Shown piece after piece: positions 24,811 to 33,816 of a stretch of 64,000 bases of DNA. The stretch is taken from contig NZ_VWVU01000006.1 in assembly GCF_008638365.1 (NCBI RefSeq), positions 1 to 64,000 of the forward strand, written 5' to 3'. A program made the position numbers and the translations under genes. The DNA is from Nocardiopsis quinghaiensis. GTDB taxonomy: Bacteria > Actinomycetota > Actinomycetes > Streptosporangiales > Streptosporangiaceae. Within the stretch, counting starts at the first letter, position 1, and each line of letters opens with the position of its first letter. The notes beneath the pieces are model-generated. The model ran no database searches. It was not told where the DNA came from and was given only the letters and a program-made list of their open reading frames with translations.

Positions 24811-25248
24811 ATGGTGCATTCAGCGGAAAGCCCCCCGCCGGAGGAGATAGCACGACCGGCTCGGCAGGGCAACACAGAACTCACCAGGGCGCTCTCCGCC
24901 TACCTGGGAACCGAACTCACTCCCCGCGAGTTCACTCTCGCGGACGGGACGCGGATCGGGGTCGACGGCGCCGACGGGGGTCGGCCGACCGTCCTGGCCC
25001 AGTTCTCGCCCCTGCACGGACCGGTCAAGTCGGCGCAGCGCAACAAGGTCATCGCGGACGCCTTCAAACTCGTCTGGCTGCGCGACCGCCACTTCCCGGA
25101 CGCGCGCGTCCTCCTGGTGCTGGGCGAACCACTCGCCAAGCTCTTCGGGCGCGGCGCCTGGCTGCCCGCGGCGTTCGCCACGCACCGGATCACGGTCGCC
25201 ATCGCCGACGACCAGCACAGAATCCGAGCCCTCGATATCAGTACGTGA
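24811..25248 (+). CDS. Conserved hypothetical actinomycete protein
   Basis: A 145-residue soluble protein. Features: 'LADGTRIGVDGAD', 'PVKSAQRNKVIADAFKLVWLRDRHFPDARVLLVLG' and a final beta-strand region. This combination recalls actinomycete hypothetical proteins with a nuclease-like (PD-(D/E)XK-type) fold core, but the catalytic set cannot be assigned with confidence. The start is ATG 24811. It is monocistronic with long intergenic regions on both sides. Confidence 0.7.
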   Translation: MVHSAESPPPEEIARPARQGNTELTRALSAYLGTELTPREFTLADGTRIGVDGADGGRPTVLAQFSPLHGPVKSAQRNKVIADAFKLVWLRDRHFPDARVLLVLGEPLAKLFGRGAWLPAAFATHRITVAIADDQHRIRALDIST

Positions 25249-25645
25249 TCAACGCTTCATAACGCGTTAATAAGCAATCCCTATCATTCGACGCGTCAAC
25301 GATCCCCGCGGGCCGTCGACATGCTCCTTCCGCCCGCTCTCCATCGAAGGTCTCTAGCTCCCCATGCCCGGAGACAGCCATCTGGAGGGTGTCCCATGGG
25401 TTCTCCCCATGCGGCCGAGCTCATCCGCGTTTCCGGCCCGCGTACAGGAACGAACCCCCGCGTACCCGCCACGTCCCTGACCGGGACGCGCTGTGTGCCC
25501 CGTTCCGGACCCGTGTCGCCCGGCCTCCTGCTCGGCTGATGACGCCGCACCCGGTGACCTGCGCGCTCCTCTTCGCCCCTCCAGTACTTATTCACCATGA
25601 AGACACGGTGTGCAATCATCCGATCACACCCTCCAAGGAGCAGGT
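25249..25645. other. Upstream region of ABC/RutA-like operon
   Basis: 397 bp, probable promoter and 5' leader of the operon starting at 25646 or 25750. I looked for a riboswitch-like fold (sulfur, thiamine, purine types) and found no convincing consensus. Confidence 0.35.
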
Positions 25646-25753
25646 ATGGCATCCCCACACCCCGGCCATCCGGAAACAGCCGGAGGCCACGCGTTCCCGA
25701 ACGGCCCCGCGCACGTCCGTGTGCTCCGGCTCGAAGCCCTGGACGCCACGTGA
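25646..25753 (+). CDS. Putative 35-residue leader peptide of ABC operon
   Basis: A short frame starting ATG 25646 behind AAGGAG (25635-25640). It ends in GTGA, where its stop overlaps the GTG start of the ABC ATPase gene, which otherwise has no good ribosome site. The peptide starts MASPHPGHPETAGG and ends LRLEALDAT. The overlap argues that its translation feeds the ATPase gene. No family recognised. Confidence 0.5.
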   Translation: MASPHPGHPETAGGHAFPNGPAHVRVLRLEALDAT

Positions 25754-26553
25754 GCGACGACCGGATCGAGGTACGCGGACTCACCAAGACCTACGAGGGC
25801 GGTGACCCCCGCCGCCCCGCACTCGACGGCATCGACCTGGACGTCTCCCGCCGCCGCTTCGTGAGCCTCATCGGCCCCAGCGGCTGCGGCAAGTCCACCC
25901 TCCTGCGGGTGATCGCCGGTCTGGAGGACCACGACACCGGCGCCGTCACCGTCTTCGGCTCCACGCCCAAGAGCATGTGCGAGGCCAAGGCGGTGGGCCT
26001 GGTCCCCCAGACCCCCGCCCTGCTGCCGTGGCTGAACGTGCGGCGCAACGTGTCCCTTCCCGCCAGGGTCAACCGCCGGGCGGGACGGGGCAGCGAGGAC
26101 CCCGACCTCCTGCTGCGCATGGTCAGTCTGGAGGACGCCGCGCACAGGTACCCCCACGAACTGTCCGGCGGGATGAAGCAGCGCGTCGCCATCGCCCGCG
26201 CCTTCGGACTGCGGCCCGACCTGCTGCTGATGGACGAGCCCTTCTCCGCCCTGGACGAGTTCACCCGCGAGGCGCTCCAGCTCCAACTCCTGGGCCTGTG
26301 GGAGCGGATGTCCACGACGGTCGTGTTCGTCACGCACTCGGTGCGCGAGGCGGTCACCCTCTCCGACGAGATCGTCGTGATGTCGGCCCGGCCCGGCCGT
26401 GTACACGAGGTGCTGCCCGTCGCCCTGCCCCGTCCCCGTGACGAGGCCGTGGTGACCGGGCCGCTCATGCACGCCCTGGAGGACCGGGTCCGCGCGTCCC
26501 TGCAGTCCGCGTGGGAGGTCGGAGCCGCTCCCGACGACCTCGTCCACCAGTGA
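25750..26553 (+). CDS. ABC transporter ATP-binding protein (nitrate/sulfonate/pyrimidine type)
   Basis: A 267-residue ATPase of the TauB/SsuB/ThiZ family energising an importer. Walker A 'GPSGCGKST', Q-loop 'LVPQTPALLPWL', signature 'LSGGMKQR', Walker B 'LLLMDEPFSALD' and the H-loop 'VTHSVREA' are intact. Start GTG 25750 overlaps the stop of the putative leader peptide. The permease gene follows after 14 bp with its own AGGAGG, the lipoprotein after that. Confidence 0.93.
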   Translation: MSDDRIEVRGLTKTYEGGDPRRPALDGIDLDVSRRRFVSLIGPSGCGKSTLLRVIAGLEDHDTGAVTVFGSTPKSMCEAKAVGLVPQTPALLPWLNVRRNVSLPARVNRRAGRGSEDPDLLLRMVSLEDAAHRYPHELSGGMKQRVAIARAFGLRPDLLLMDEPFSALDEFTREALQLQLLGLWERMSTTVVFVTHSVREAVTLSDEIVVMSARPGRVHEVLPVALPRPRDEAVVTGPLMHALEDRVRASLQSAWEVGAAPDDLVHQ

Positions 26554-26567
26554 GAGGAGGAGAGACC

Positions 26568-27413
26568 ATGGCCACCACCACACCCGTGCGTTCCCGCTCC
26601 GGCGGCGCTGCGCCCGTGCGCCGCCGCGGCGCTCGCACACACGGCTCCGCCCTGAGGCCGGGCGTGTGGCTGCCCACCGCCGTGGCGGTGCTGCTCGTCG
26701 GCCTCGCCTGGTCGGCGATCGCCGCGGACCAGCCCTACCTCCTGCCCCCGCTGGCGGAGGTCGGGGCGATCCTCGTCGAGGACCCCCTGCTGTTCCTGGC
26801 CAACGCCTGGTCCACACTCAGCATCGCCCTGCTGGGCGTGGCCTGCGGCGCGGGTACGGCGTTCTTCCTCGCCCTGCTGATGTCGGAGATCCCGGTGCTG
26901 CGGCGCGCGATCATGCCGCTGGCGGTGGTCCTGAACGTGACCCCCGTCGTCGCGCTCGCCCCCGCCCTGGTCGTGGCCTTCGGGTTCGGTATGGCCCCCA
27001 AGGTCATCGTCACCGCGATCATCACGTTCTTCCCCGTGCTCATCAACGTGACCACCGGCCTGCGGTCGGTGTCCGTCCCCGTCCTACACGTCTTCTCGAC
27101 CCTGCACGCCTCCCGCATGGAGGTGCTGTTGCGGCTGCGTGTTCCCAGCAGCCTCCCCTACACCCTCGCCGCGCTGCGAGTGGTGTTCCCCCTGTCCATC
27201 GTGGGCGCCGTGGTCGCCGAGTTCGTCGCGGCCGGGTCCTCAAGCGGACTCGGCACGATGATCCGCAACGCGGCCGCGACCGCCCGCTTGGAGTACGTCT
27301 ACGCGGCCGTCGCCTGCCTGGCCGTGATGGGCGTGCTGATGCTCGCACTCATCACCATCCTCGAACGCAGGCTGCTGTTCTGGCACGAGTCCCAGCAGCG
27401 AACCACCTCCTAA
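26568..27413 (+). CDS. ABC transporter permease (TauC/SsuC-like)
   Basis: A 281-residue inner-membrane permease with about six helices and a basic 30-residue N-terminus. The EAA-type loop is seen as 'VFSTLHASRMEVLLRLRVPSSLPY'. It belongs to the BPD_transp_1 group of nitrate, taurine and thiamine-precursor importers. Start ATG 26568 follows GAGAGGAGGAG. Works with the ATPase upstream and the lipoprotein downstream. Confidence 0.93.
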   Translation: MATTTPVRSRSGGAAPVRRRGARTHGSALRPGVWLPTAVAVLLVGLAWSAIAADQPYLLPPLAEVGAILVEDPLLFLANAWSTLSIALLGVACGAGTAFFLALLMSEIPVLRRAIMPLAVVLNVTPVVALAPALVVAFGFGMAPKVIVTAIITFFPVLINVTTGLRSVSVPVLHVFSTLHASRMEVLLRLRVPSSLPYTLAALRVVFPLSIVGAVVAEFVAAGSSSGLGTMIRNAAATARLEYVYAAVACLAVMGVLMLALITILERRLLFWHESQQRTTS

Positions 27414-27421
27414 GGAGCCCC

Positions 27422-28534
27422 ATGAGCACTCCGCCCTCGCACCCCCGCGACCGACGCCTGCGCCCCGTCCTGGCGACGGTCGCGGCGTCGGTCCTCCTCC
27501 TCACCGCGGCATGCGCCGAAGGTGAGGCGACCGACGAAGCACCCGAGATCACCAGCGTGATCGACGAGGAGCGCTGCGAGACCAACCGCGCGGCCGGGAC
27601 GGTCACCTACATCACCGGCTACCAGTACCAGGCCTCCGTCAGCATCCTGGAGGCCGTCGCGGCCGACGCCCTGGGCTACTTCGAGGCCGTGTGCCTGGAC
27701 GTGGAGATCCAGCCGGGCAGCGGCGACACCATCGGCAACTCACAGCTGGTGTCCGCGGGCACCGCGCACTTCACGTCCCTGGGCAACGAGGCCGAGGTCC
27801 TCCAGGCCAACGACGCCGGACACGACGTCATCGGCATCGCCACCTACGGGCACGTTCCCATCGCCAGCCTCCTGACCGGCACCGGCATCGAGGCGCTCGA
27901 GGACCTGGAGGGCACCACCCTGGGCCACAAGGGCATGCTGCCCGCGCCGCTGGAGGCCATGCTGGTCGCCGACGGCGTCGACCTCGACAGCATCGAGATC
28001 GTGGAGGTGGGCTACGACCCCAGCGTGCTGCCCCGCGACCAGGTGCAGGCGCTGACCGCGTTCCGCTCCAACGAGCCGTTCCTGCTCTCGGACATGGACG
28101 AGGACTACAACGAGTGGCTTCCCGAGGACTACGGGGTCGTCGGCTCGTTCGGCGTGATGGCCGCCAACCCCGAGTGGGCCAAGGAGAACCCGACGGTGGT
28201 CGAGGACTACCTGCGGGCGCTCTCCCAGGCCTTCTCGTACTGCCAGGAGAACGGCGAGGAGTGCGTCGGGTACGCCGCCGAGCTGGCCGAGGCCGGATAC
28301 GACGTCGACCACAACCTGCGGATCTGGAACTCCGAGCAGGAGCTGGTCAACGCCTCCACCCCCGATGACGCCACGGTCGGCTACATCGACCTGACCCTGA
28401 CCGAGGCCGAGGGCCGGACGCTCGTCGACAACGGTCAGCTCGACGAGATGCCCGACGTGGAGCCCCTGTTCGACCCCCGGTACCTGGAGGCCGTCCACGT
28501 CGCCTCCGAGGTGACCTGGACCGGCGGCGAGTAG
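27422..28534 (+). CDS. Substrate-binding lipoprotein (NMT1/THI5-like)
   Basis: A 370-residue solute-binding protein. The N-terminus has a lipoprotein signal ending 'LLLTAACAEG' (lipobox Cys near residue 31). The mature part resembles the NMT1/THI5-type fold: 'VTYITGYQYQASVSILEAVAADALGYFEAVCLDVEI' near the start and hinge strands after it. Ligands in this group include pyrimidines, taurine, sulfonates and nitrate. Linkage to a RutA-like enzyme makes a pyrimidine or related nitrogen heterocycle the best guess. AAGGAG sits just upstream of the ATG. Confidence 0.88.
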   Translation: MSTPPSHPRDRRLRPVLATVAASVLLLTAACAEGEATDEAPEITSVIDEERCETNRAAGTVTYITGYQYQASVSILEAVAADALGYFEAVCLDVEIQPGSGDTIGNSQLVSAGTAHFTSLGNEAEVLQANDAGHDVIGIATYGHVPIASLLTGTGIEALEDLEGTTLGHKGMLPAPLEAMLVADGVDLDSIEIVEVGYDPSVLPRDQVQALTAFRSNEPFLLSDMDEDYNEWLPEDYGVVGSFGVMAANPEWAKENPTVVEDYLRALSQAFSYCQENGEECVGYAAELAEAGYDVDHNLRIWNSEQELVNASTPDDATVGYIDLTLTEAEGRTLVDNGQLDEMPDVEPLFDPRYLEAVHVASEVTWTGGE

Positions 28535-28582
28535 GCACCGAAAGGTGCACAGCGCACAAGAGCGACAACCGAGGAGCCAAGG

Positions 28583-29677
28583 ATGGCAGCACCAGGCGGG
28601 CCTCCGGCCGCCGAAACCGAGTACGGCATCTTCCTTCCCATCGGCAACGGGGGGTGGATCGTCTCGGAGACCTCACCGCACCCGGAGGCGACCTACGAGT
28701 ACAACAAGAAGACCGCGGTCCTCGCCGACGCCTACGGACTCGACTTCGTCATGTCCATGGGCAAGTGGCGCGGCTACGACGGTGCGACCGACCACTGGGG
28801 ACGGACCCTGGAGTCGATGACGATGATGTCGGGGCTCGCCGAGGCCACCGAGCACGTCAAGGTGTGGGCGACCGTCCACACGAACCTGTTCAACCCGGCC
28901 ATCGCCGCCAAGATGTACACCACCCTCCAGGACATCAGCGGCGGCCGGGCGGGGATGAACATCGTCGTGGGCGCCTACGCGGGCGAGTTCGCGCAGATGG
29001 GCCTGTGGCGGGAGGACCTCGGGCACGCCGACCGCTACCGGTACACCGAGGAGTGGACCACCGTCCTCAAGAGGCTGTGGACCGAGGACTCGGTGACCCA
29101 CCACGGCGAGTTCTTCCAGCTCGACGACTGCCGTTCCCGTCCGCATCCCGACCCGGCTCCGGCCCTGATCAGCGCGGGCCGCTCCGACACCGGTCTGGAC
29201 TTCCAGGCCCGTCACTGCGACGGCTCGTTCCTGACCGCGCAGGACCTGCCCGGCCTGCGCGATGCCAGCCGCGACGTCAAGGAGCGCGCCGCCAAGCAGG
29301 AGCGGAGCATCAAGACGTACTCGATGCTCACCGTCATCATGGCCGACACCGACGCCGCCGCCGAGGAGCGGAGGCTGGAGTACGGTCGCGGTGCGGACGT
29401 CGACGCGATCGTCAACCTCAAGCTGTCCTGGGGCCTGCCCCTGGACAAGGCCCTGTCGCTGACCTCCGAGAGGCCCGAGGACGAGGCGTTCCAGACGCCG
29501 TTCGTCACCGGCTCGCCCGAGACGGTGGCCGGGAGGATCCGCGAGATCGTGGAGTACGCCGAACTCGACGGCCTGATGCTGATCTTCCCCGACTACCACG
29601 CGGACATGGTGGAGTTCGGGGAGAGGGTCCTGCCGCTGCTGCGCCCGGGCCAGGAGGCGGAGGCGGAGCGGGGCTGA
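28583..29677 (+). CDS. RutA-like flavin-dependent monooxygenase
   Basis: A 364-residue LLM-class flavin enzyme. It matches pyrimidine monooxygenase RutA over much of its length: 'GIFLPIGNGGWIVSE', 'YEYNKKTAVLADAYGLDFVMSM', 'HWGRTLESMTMMSGLAEAT', 'DISGGRAGMNIVVGAY' and 'PALISAGRSDTGLDFQARH' all have counterparts. RutA opens uracil with FMN and oxygen; no other rut gene is present here, so the substrate may be another cyclic amide or heterocycle. A flavin reductase is not encoded nearby. Follows the lipoprotein gene by about 50 bp, last gene of the operon. Confidence 0.88.
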   Translation: MAAPGGPPAAETEYGIFLPIGNGGWIVSETSPHPEATYEYNKKTAVLADAYGLDFVMSMGKWRGYDGATDHWGRTLESMTMMSGLAEATEHVKVWATVHTNLFNPAIAAKMYTTLQDISGGRAGMNIVVGAYAGEFAQMGLWREDLGHADRYRYTEEWTTVLKRLWTEDSVTHHGEFFQLDDCRSRPHPDPAPALISAGRSDTGLDFQARHCDGSFLTAQDLPGLRDASRDVKERAAKQERSIKTYSMLTVIMADTDAAAEERRLEYGRGADVDAIVNLKLSWGLPLDKALSLTSERPEDEAFQTPFVTGSPETVAGRIREIVEYAELDGLMLIFPDYHADMVEFGERVLPLLRPGQEAEAERG

Positions 29678-29915
29678 CGGGCCGCCCCCACCGCACCGCC
29701 CGGCCGCCCGTGGCGGGGATCCGCCCGGGGCCGGGCGGTGCGGTGCGTCCCGTGTCCGCCGGACTCCCGTGTCCCGCCGGGTCCGCGGCGGCGGGACCGA
29801 CGATTGGGTCCGCTCCGATCGGGTAGCAGCCTCCGTGTCCTGGCAGGTCAGACCGCTCACCGCCGCTGAACGGCGTGGAGCGGTCCGGCCCTCGCACGAG
29901 ACGGAGGGACTGACG

Positions 29916-30251
29916 ATGAGCGTCAAGCATGGGATCAAGGGGCTGCAGCAAATCCTGGGCGAGGTGGACTTCCCCGCGGGCAAGGACCGGATCGTGGAGC
30001 ACGCCCGGGACGCGGAGGCCGACGAGGAGCTGCTCAGCGCCCTGCGGGCGATTCCGCCGGCGGACTACTACCAGCCCGAGGAGGTACTGCGCTCGGTGCC
30101 CCTGCCCCGGTCCGACACGGACTCCCATCCCGAGTCCGCCCGCGCGCAGCACCGTCGAGAGCACCGCAAGCCCGGCATGGCCGAGTCAACGAAGGAGACC
30201 AGGCCGGTCAACCCCATCGAGGACGAGCTGGGCGAGAACCGCAAGGCCTGA
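29916..30251 (+). CDS. DUF2795 family protein
   Basis: A 111-residue protein. The N-terminal 65 residues ('LQQILGEVDFPAGKDRIVEHARDAEADEELLSALRAIP') match the DUF2795 pattern of a small helical domain; the rest is charged and probably disordered. DUF2795 proteins have no assigned function. Start ATG 29916 has GGAGGG upstream. Separate transcription unit, with 238 bp of plain intergenic DNA before it. Confidence 0.85.
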   Translation: MSVKHGIKGLQQILGEVDFPAGKDRIVEHARDAEADEELLSALRAIPPADYYQPEEVLRSVPLPRSDTDSHPESARAQHRREHRKPGMAESTKETRPVNPIEDELGENRKA

Positions 30252-30353
30252 CCCGCGCACCGCGGGGCCGCCCCGGATCCGGTCCGACCGGGTACACCGG
30301 GGCGGTGGGCGCGCCGGCGGGGAGCGCCCGGCGGCGTGGCGGATCATGGACGC

Positions 30354-31235
30354 ATGAACACCCCTGCCGCGGACGTCGACGTCACCGTCCCGCTCGTCGA
30401 GCGGCTGCTCCGGGAACAGTACCCCGACCTGGCCCGCCTCCCCCTCGTTCCCCTCGCCAGCGGATGGGACAACACGATCCTGCGCCTGGGAGGGAACCTC
30501 ACCGTCCGGCTCCCCCGGCGCGAGTCCGCCGCCGCCCTGGTCCTCAACGAACAGCGCTGGCTGGGGCGGATCGCCGACCGGGTCGGCGTCGCCCTCCCCG
30601 TCCCGGTGCGCACCGGGGTGCCCGGCTGCGGCTATCCCTGGCACTGGTCCGTCAACCGCTGGTTCGAGGGGCGCACCGCCGCCGTCCTGCCGGTTCCCGA
30701 GCGGCGCCGCCTGGCCCGCCCCCTGGCCGGGTTCGCGGCCCGCATGCACGTGCCCGCCCCCGACGACGCCCCGGCCAACCCCTTCCGCGGCGTGCCCCTG
30801 ACCGCCCGGTACGCGCGTGTGCGCGAACGCCTGGACGCGGGCCCGTTCCCCCGCGCGGGCGAACTCCTGTCCCTGTGGGAACGGCTGACCGCCACCCCGG
30901 CGTGGCCGGGACCGCCGCTGTGGCTCCACGGCGACCTGCACCCCGCCAACATCCTCGTCACCTCCGAGGGCGCACCGGAACTGGCGGCCGTCCTGGACTT
31001 CGGCGACCTGACCTCGGGGGACCCCGCCACCGACCTGGCCGTGGCCTGGCTGCTGTTCGACGCCCCCGGCCGCGCCGCCTTCCGTGCCCGGCTGGAGGAG
31101 CTCTGCCCGGTGGACTCCGACACCTGGGACCGCGCCCGGGCCTGGGCGCTCCTCTTCGGGAGCCTGCTGTACGCCTCCGACGACGCGCCTCTGGCGTCGG
31201 TCGGCGCGCACGCCCTCGAACAGGTGCTGGCCTGA
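30354..31235 (+). CDS. Aminoglycoside phosphotransferase-family kinase
   Basis: A 293-residue protein-kinase-like phosphotransferase. The catalytic loop is 'LHGDLHPANILV' (HGDxxxxN) and the metal motif 'VLDFGDLTSGD'; the N-terminal lobe shows 'ASGWDNTILRLGGNLTVRLPR', with the ATP-site lysine replaced or shifted. Such APH-like kinases phosphorylate antibiotics or small alcohols; actual resistance cannot be claimed. Start ATG 30354 gives the usual length; GTG 30336 is an alternative. Confidence 0.88.
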   Translation: MNTPAADVDVTVPLVERLLREQYPDLARLPLVPLASGWDNTILRLGGNLTVRLPRRESAAALVLNEQRWLGRIADRVGVALPVPVRTGVPGCGYPWHWSVNRWFEGRTAAVLPVPERRRLARPLAGFAARMHVPAPDDAPANPFRGVPLTARYARVRERLDAGPFPRAGELLSLWERLTATPAWPGPPLWLHGDLHPANILVTSEGAPELAAVLDFGDLTSGDPATDLAVAWLLFDAPGRAAFRARLEELCPVDSDTWDRARAWALLFGSLLYASDDAPLASVGAHALEQVLA

Positions 31236-31364
31236 AGCCGGTCGTCACGCGTGTGTTCCGAGGGCGCGCATCCGAGGGCACGGCAGTGGCCGAACGGTGC
31301 GGACGATCCGGCCTGCGGCCCGTGGGGGGAGCAGCCCCGGTCCGCCCCTCCAGGACCGCCCGGG

Positions 31365-32243
31365 TCAGTCCACCGAGCGCAGCAGTTCGGCGACCCGCTC
31401 GGGCTGCTCGTTCAGGGCGAGGTGGCCCGCTCCCTCCATGACTGCCACGTCCGCGTCCAGGAAGCGGCGGGCCGGGCCGTGCAGGCGCGCGGGCGAGTAG
31501 AGCGCGTCGTGGGAGCCGGTGGCCACGATGACCGGGGTGCCCTCCCAGGGGCGCAGGCACTCCAGCGGCAGCGGCCCCGGGGCCAGGCTGGTCCGGCAGT
31601 GGCGACCGACCAGCGTCATCCACCCGGCGTAGGGGTGGACGCCCGTGGTGACGTGTCCGGGGCCGCTCATGAAGTTGAGCAGGCGGGTGCTCTTGCCCTC
31701 GTGCGGACCGATCATCCACGGCAGGGCGACCCGCATCAGCTCCGGGCTCTTGGCCGCCGTGGTCAGGCCCGCGGGGCCGACCAGCACCAGGGCGTGGACC
31801 AGCTGCGAGGGCTTCGCGGCCAGGGCGACGGCGGCGCCGAGCGAGTGGGCGAGCACGGTGACGGGGCGCTCGGTGAGCTGCGGGAGCACCTCGTCGAACC
31901 AGGAACCGTAGGCCGAGGCCCGGTCCGTCCTGGGGCGTACACCGGCGCTGAGGCCGGGTTGTCCGGGCAGATCGGCCAGGAGGACCCGGCGGTCCCGGGC
32001 GATGACCCGGGCGGTGTCCACCGAGGTCGCCGAGTTGAAGTTGGTCCCGCTCAGGACGAGTACCGGCGTGGCGTCCCCGCCGGGGGCGCGGAAGGCGCGG
32101 GTGGCTCCGAGAGCGGTGTCCAGTTCGGGCAGCGCGGTGAGCTCCGGCCAGTCGGCGAGACGTCTCCCGCACCAGGCGCGGACCTCGCGGGCCCCGGCCT
32201 CGGAGCGGTAGACACGCACACCTTGCGGGTTCGAATCGGGCAT
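31365..32243 (-). CDS. Alpha/beta hydrolase
   Basis: A 292-residue hydrolase with a complete triad: Ser in 'VLAHSLGAAVALA', Asp in 'ATGSHDALYS' and His in 'GAGHLALNEQ'. The oxyanion region is 'VLVLSGTNFNSATS', and the cap is short. Substrate unknown; esters or C-C bonds are typical. Start ATG 32243 is chosen for family fit. Divergent from nhaA, with a long perfect inverted repeat in the intergenic region. Confidence 0.88.
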   Translation of the reverse strand: MPDSNPQGVRVYRSEAGAREVRAWCGRRLADWPELTALPELDTALGATRAFRAPGGDATPVLVLSGTNFNSATSVDTARVIARDRRVLLADLPGQPGLSAGVRPRTDRASAYGSWFDEVLPQLTERPVTVLAHSLGAAVALAAKPSQLVHALVLVGPAGLTTAAKSPELMRVALPWMIGPHEGKSTRLLNFMSGPGHVTTGVHPYAGWMTLVGRHCRTSLAPGPLPLECLRPWEGTPVIVATGSHDALYSPARLHGPARRFLDADVAVMEGAGHLALNEQPERVAELLRSVD

Positions 32244-32280
32244 GAGCCACCTGCTGTTTCGGGGTAGGAGACAGCGACCG

Positions 32281-32441
32281 CCGACCAGTCTTCCCGGCAC
32301 ACCTGCGGAAGACTGTACTCACCGACCTCCGGGCGCGCCATCCGAATCGGACACATAGCCCCTGGGCTGGACATTTACCACCCCTTCCGGGAGCATGGGC
32401 GAGGCGCACTGGCGCCTAGGTGTGCCGGGAAGACTGGTCGG
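32281..32441. repeat. Perfect 24-bp inverted repeat between hydrolase and nhaA
   Basis: CCGACCAGTCTTCCCGGCACACCT split by groups at 32281-32304 and its exact reverse complement at 32418-32441, separated by 113 bp. No open frame lies between. It could be a paired operator for the two divergent genes or a 161-bp non-coding mobile element; no clear target duplication was seen. Confidence 0.85.
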
Positions 32442-32474
32442 CGAGTCCTTCCGTCGTATTCCCGAAAGGTGCCC

Positions 32475-33746
32475 ATGAGCATCGACCCGATCGAGCACTC
32501 CCCAGGTCCAGGAGTGCTCTCCCGTTTCGCCGACGCGCTCCGCAGCGACAGCGTCGGCGGTTTTCTGTTGATCGGAGCCGCGGCCCTCGCACTTGTCTGG
32601 ATCAACTCCCCGTTCGGTGAGGTCTACGAGAGCCTGCGCGCGATCACCTTCGGACCGGAGTTCCTGCACCTGGACCTGACGCTGGAGACCTGGGCGGCCG
32701 ACGGCCTCCTCGCCGTCTTCTTCTTCGTCGTCGGCAACGAGCTCAAACAGGAGTTCGTCCACGGCGAGCTGCGCAATCCCAGACGTGCCATGCTGCCGAT
32801 CGTCGCCGCCATCTGCGGCATGATCGTGCCCGCCGCGATCTACGTCGCCATCAACATCACCTCCCCCGAGACCATCCAGGGGTGGGGTATCCCGATGGCG
32901 ACCGACATCGCCTTCGCCCTCGCCATCCTCGCGGTGGTCGGCCGCGGACTGCCCGTGGCACTGCGGACCTTCCTGCTGACGCTGGCGATCGTGGACGACC
33001 TCGGCGCGGTCATCGTCATCGCGGTGTTCTACACCTCGGGCATCGACTTCGTGGCACTGCTGGCCGCCGCCGCCGGTCTGGTGGTGTTCTGGTACCTGCA
33101 GCGGGGCAGGGGGCTGGCCGCCTCGCTCAACGCGTCGGTGGTCCCCAACTGGCTGGTCTACGTGCCCCTGGCCGCGGCGATCTGGTTCCTGGTCCACGAG
33201 AGCGGCGTGCACGCCACCATCGCGGGCGTGGCGATGGGACTGCTGATGCGCACCAGCGCGCTGCCCGGCGAGACCCACGACCCCAGCCACGGTGTGGAGC
33301 AGCTGCTGCGCCCCTGGGCCTCGGGGCTGGCCCTGCCGATCTTCGCGTTCTTCTCCGCCGGCGTGGTCTTCGACGGCTTCGGCGACATCGTCACCGACTC
33401 GGCCGCCCTGGGCATCACCGCCGGCCTGATCCTCGGCAAGGTGATCGGCATCGCGGGCGGCTCGTGGCTGACCACCAAGGTGAGCAGCGCCGAGCTCAAC
33501 CCCAGCCTGAAGTGGATCGACATCGTCGGCATGTCGCAGCTGGCCGGTATCGGCTTCACCGTCTCACTGCTGATCAGTGAGCTGTCGTTCCTGGGCGCTC
33601 CGGAGCACCTGGCGCACGCCAAGACGGGTGTGCTGGTCGCCTCCCTGATCGCCACCCTCCTGGCCACGGGCATCCTGGGTTTCCGGGCCAGGCACTACCG
33701 GAAGCTGGGCCGCCCGGTCGACCCCACGAACCTGCCCGCCGAGTAG
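32475..33746 (+). CDS. nhaA: Na+/H+ antiporter NhaA
   Basis: A 423-residue sodium/proton antiporter of the cytoplasmic membrane for pH and salt homeostasis. Signature elements: 'FFFVVGNELKQEFVHGEL' in the second helix region, 'ATDIAFALAILAVVGRG' and the ion-binding Asp pair 'LAIVDDLGAVI'. About 12 helices. Start ATG 32475 has GAAAGG six bases upstream; GTG 32469 is also possible. Salt tolerance would fit Nocardiopsis habitats. Confidence 0.96.
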   Translation: MSIDPIEHSPGPGVLSRFADALRSDSVGGFLLIGAAALALVWINSPFGEVYESLRAITFGPEFLHLDLTLETWAADGLLAVFFFVVGNELKQEFVHGELRNPRRAMLPIVAAICGMIVPAAIYVAINITSPETIQGWGIPMATDIAFALAILAVVGRGLPVALRTFLLTLAIVDDLGAVIVIAVFYTSGIDFVALLAAAAGLVVFWYLQRGRGLAASLNASVVPNWLVYVPLAAAIWFLVHESGVHATIAGVAMGLLMRTSALPGETHDPSHGVEQLLRPWASGLALPIFAFFSAGVVFDGFGDIVTDSAALGITAGLILGKVIGIAGGSWLTTKVSSAELNPSLKWIDIVGMSQLAGIGFTVSLLISELSFLGAPEHLAHAKTGVLVASLIATLLATGILGFRARHYRKLGRPVDPTNLPAE

Positions 33747-33769
33747 GCGGACGCGAGGACGCGACGGCA

Positions 33770-33809
33770 CGGGCCCGTCGTCCCGGAACCCGCCGGGACG
33801 ACGGGCCCG
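33770..33809. terminator. Bidirectional GC hairpin nhaA/allophanate hydrolase
   Basis: Perfect 17-bp stem (CGGGCCCGTCGTCCCGG and complement) with a 6-nt loop, exactly between the two convergent stops. Confidence 0.85.
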
Positions 33810-33816
33810 CCGCTGT

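Noticed and set aside
25249-25645. A possible riboswitch before the ABC/RutA-like operon
   Set aside because: No conserved core of thiamine, SAM, purine or PreQ1 riboswitches could be matched by eye.
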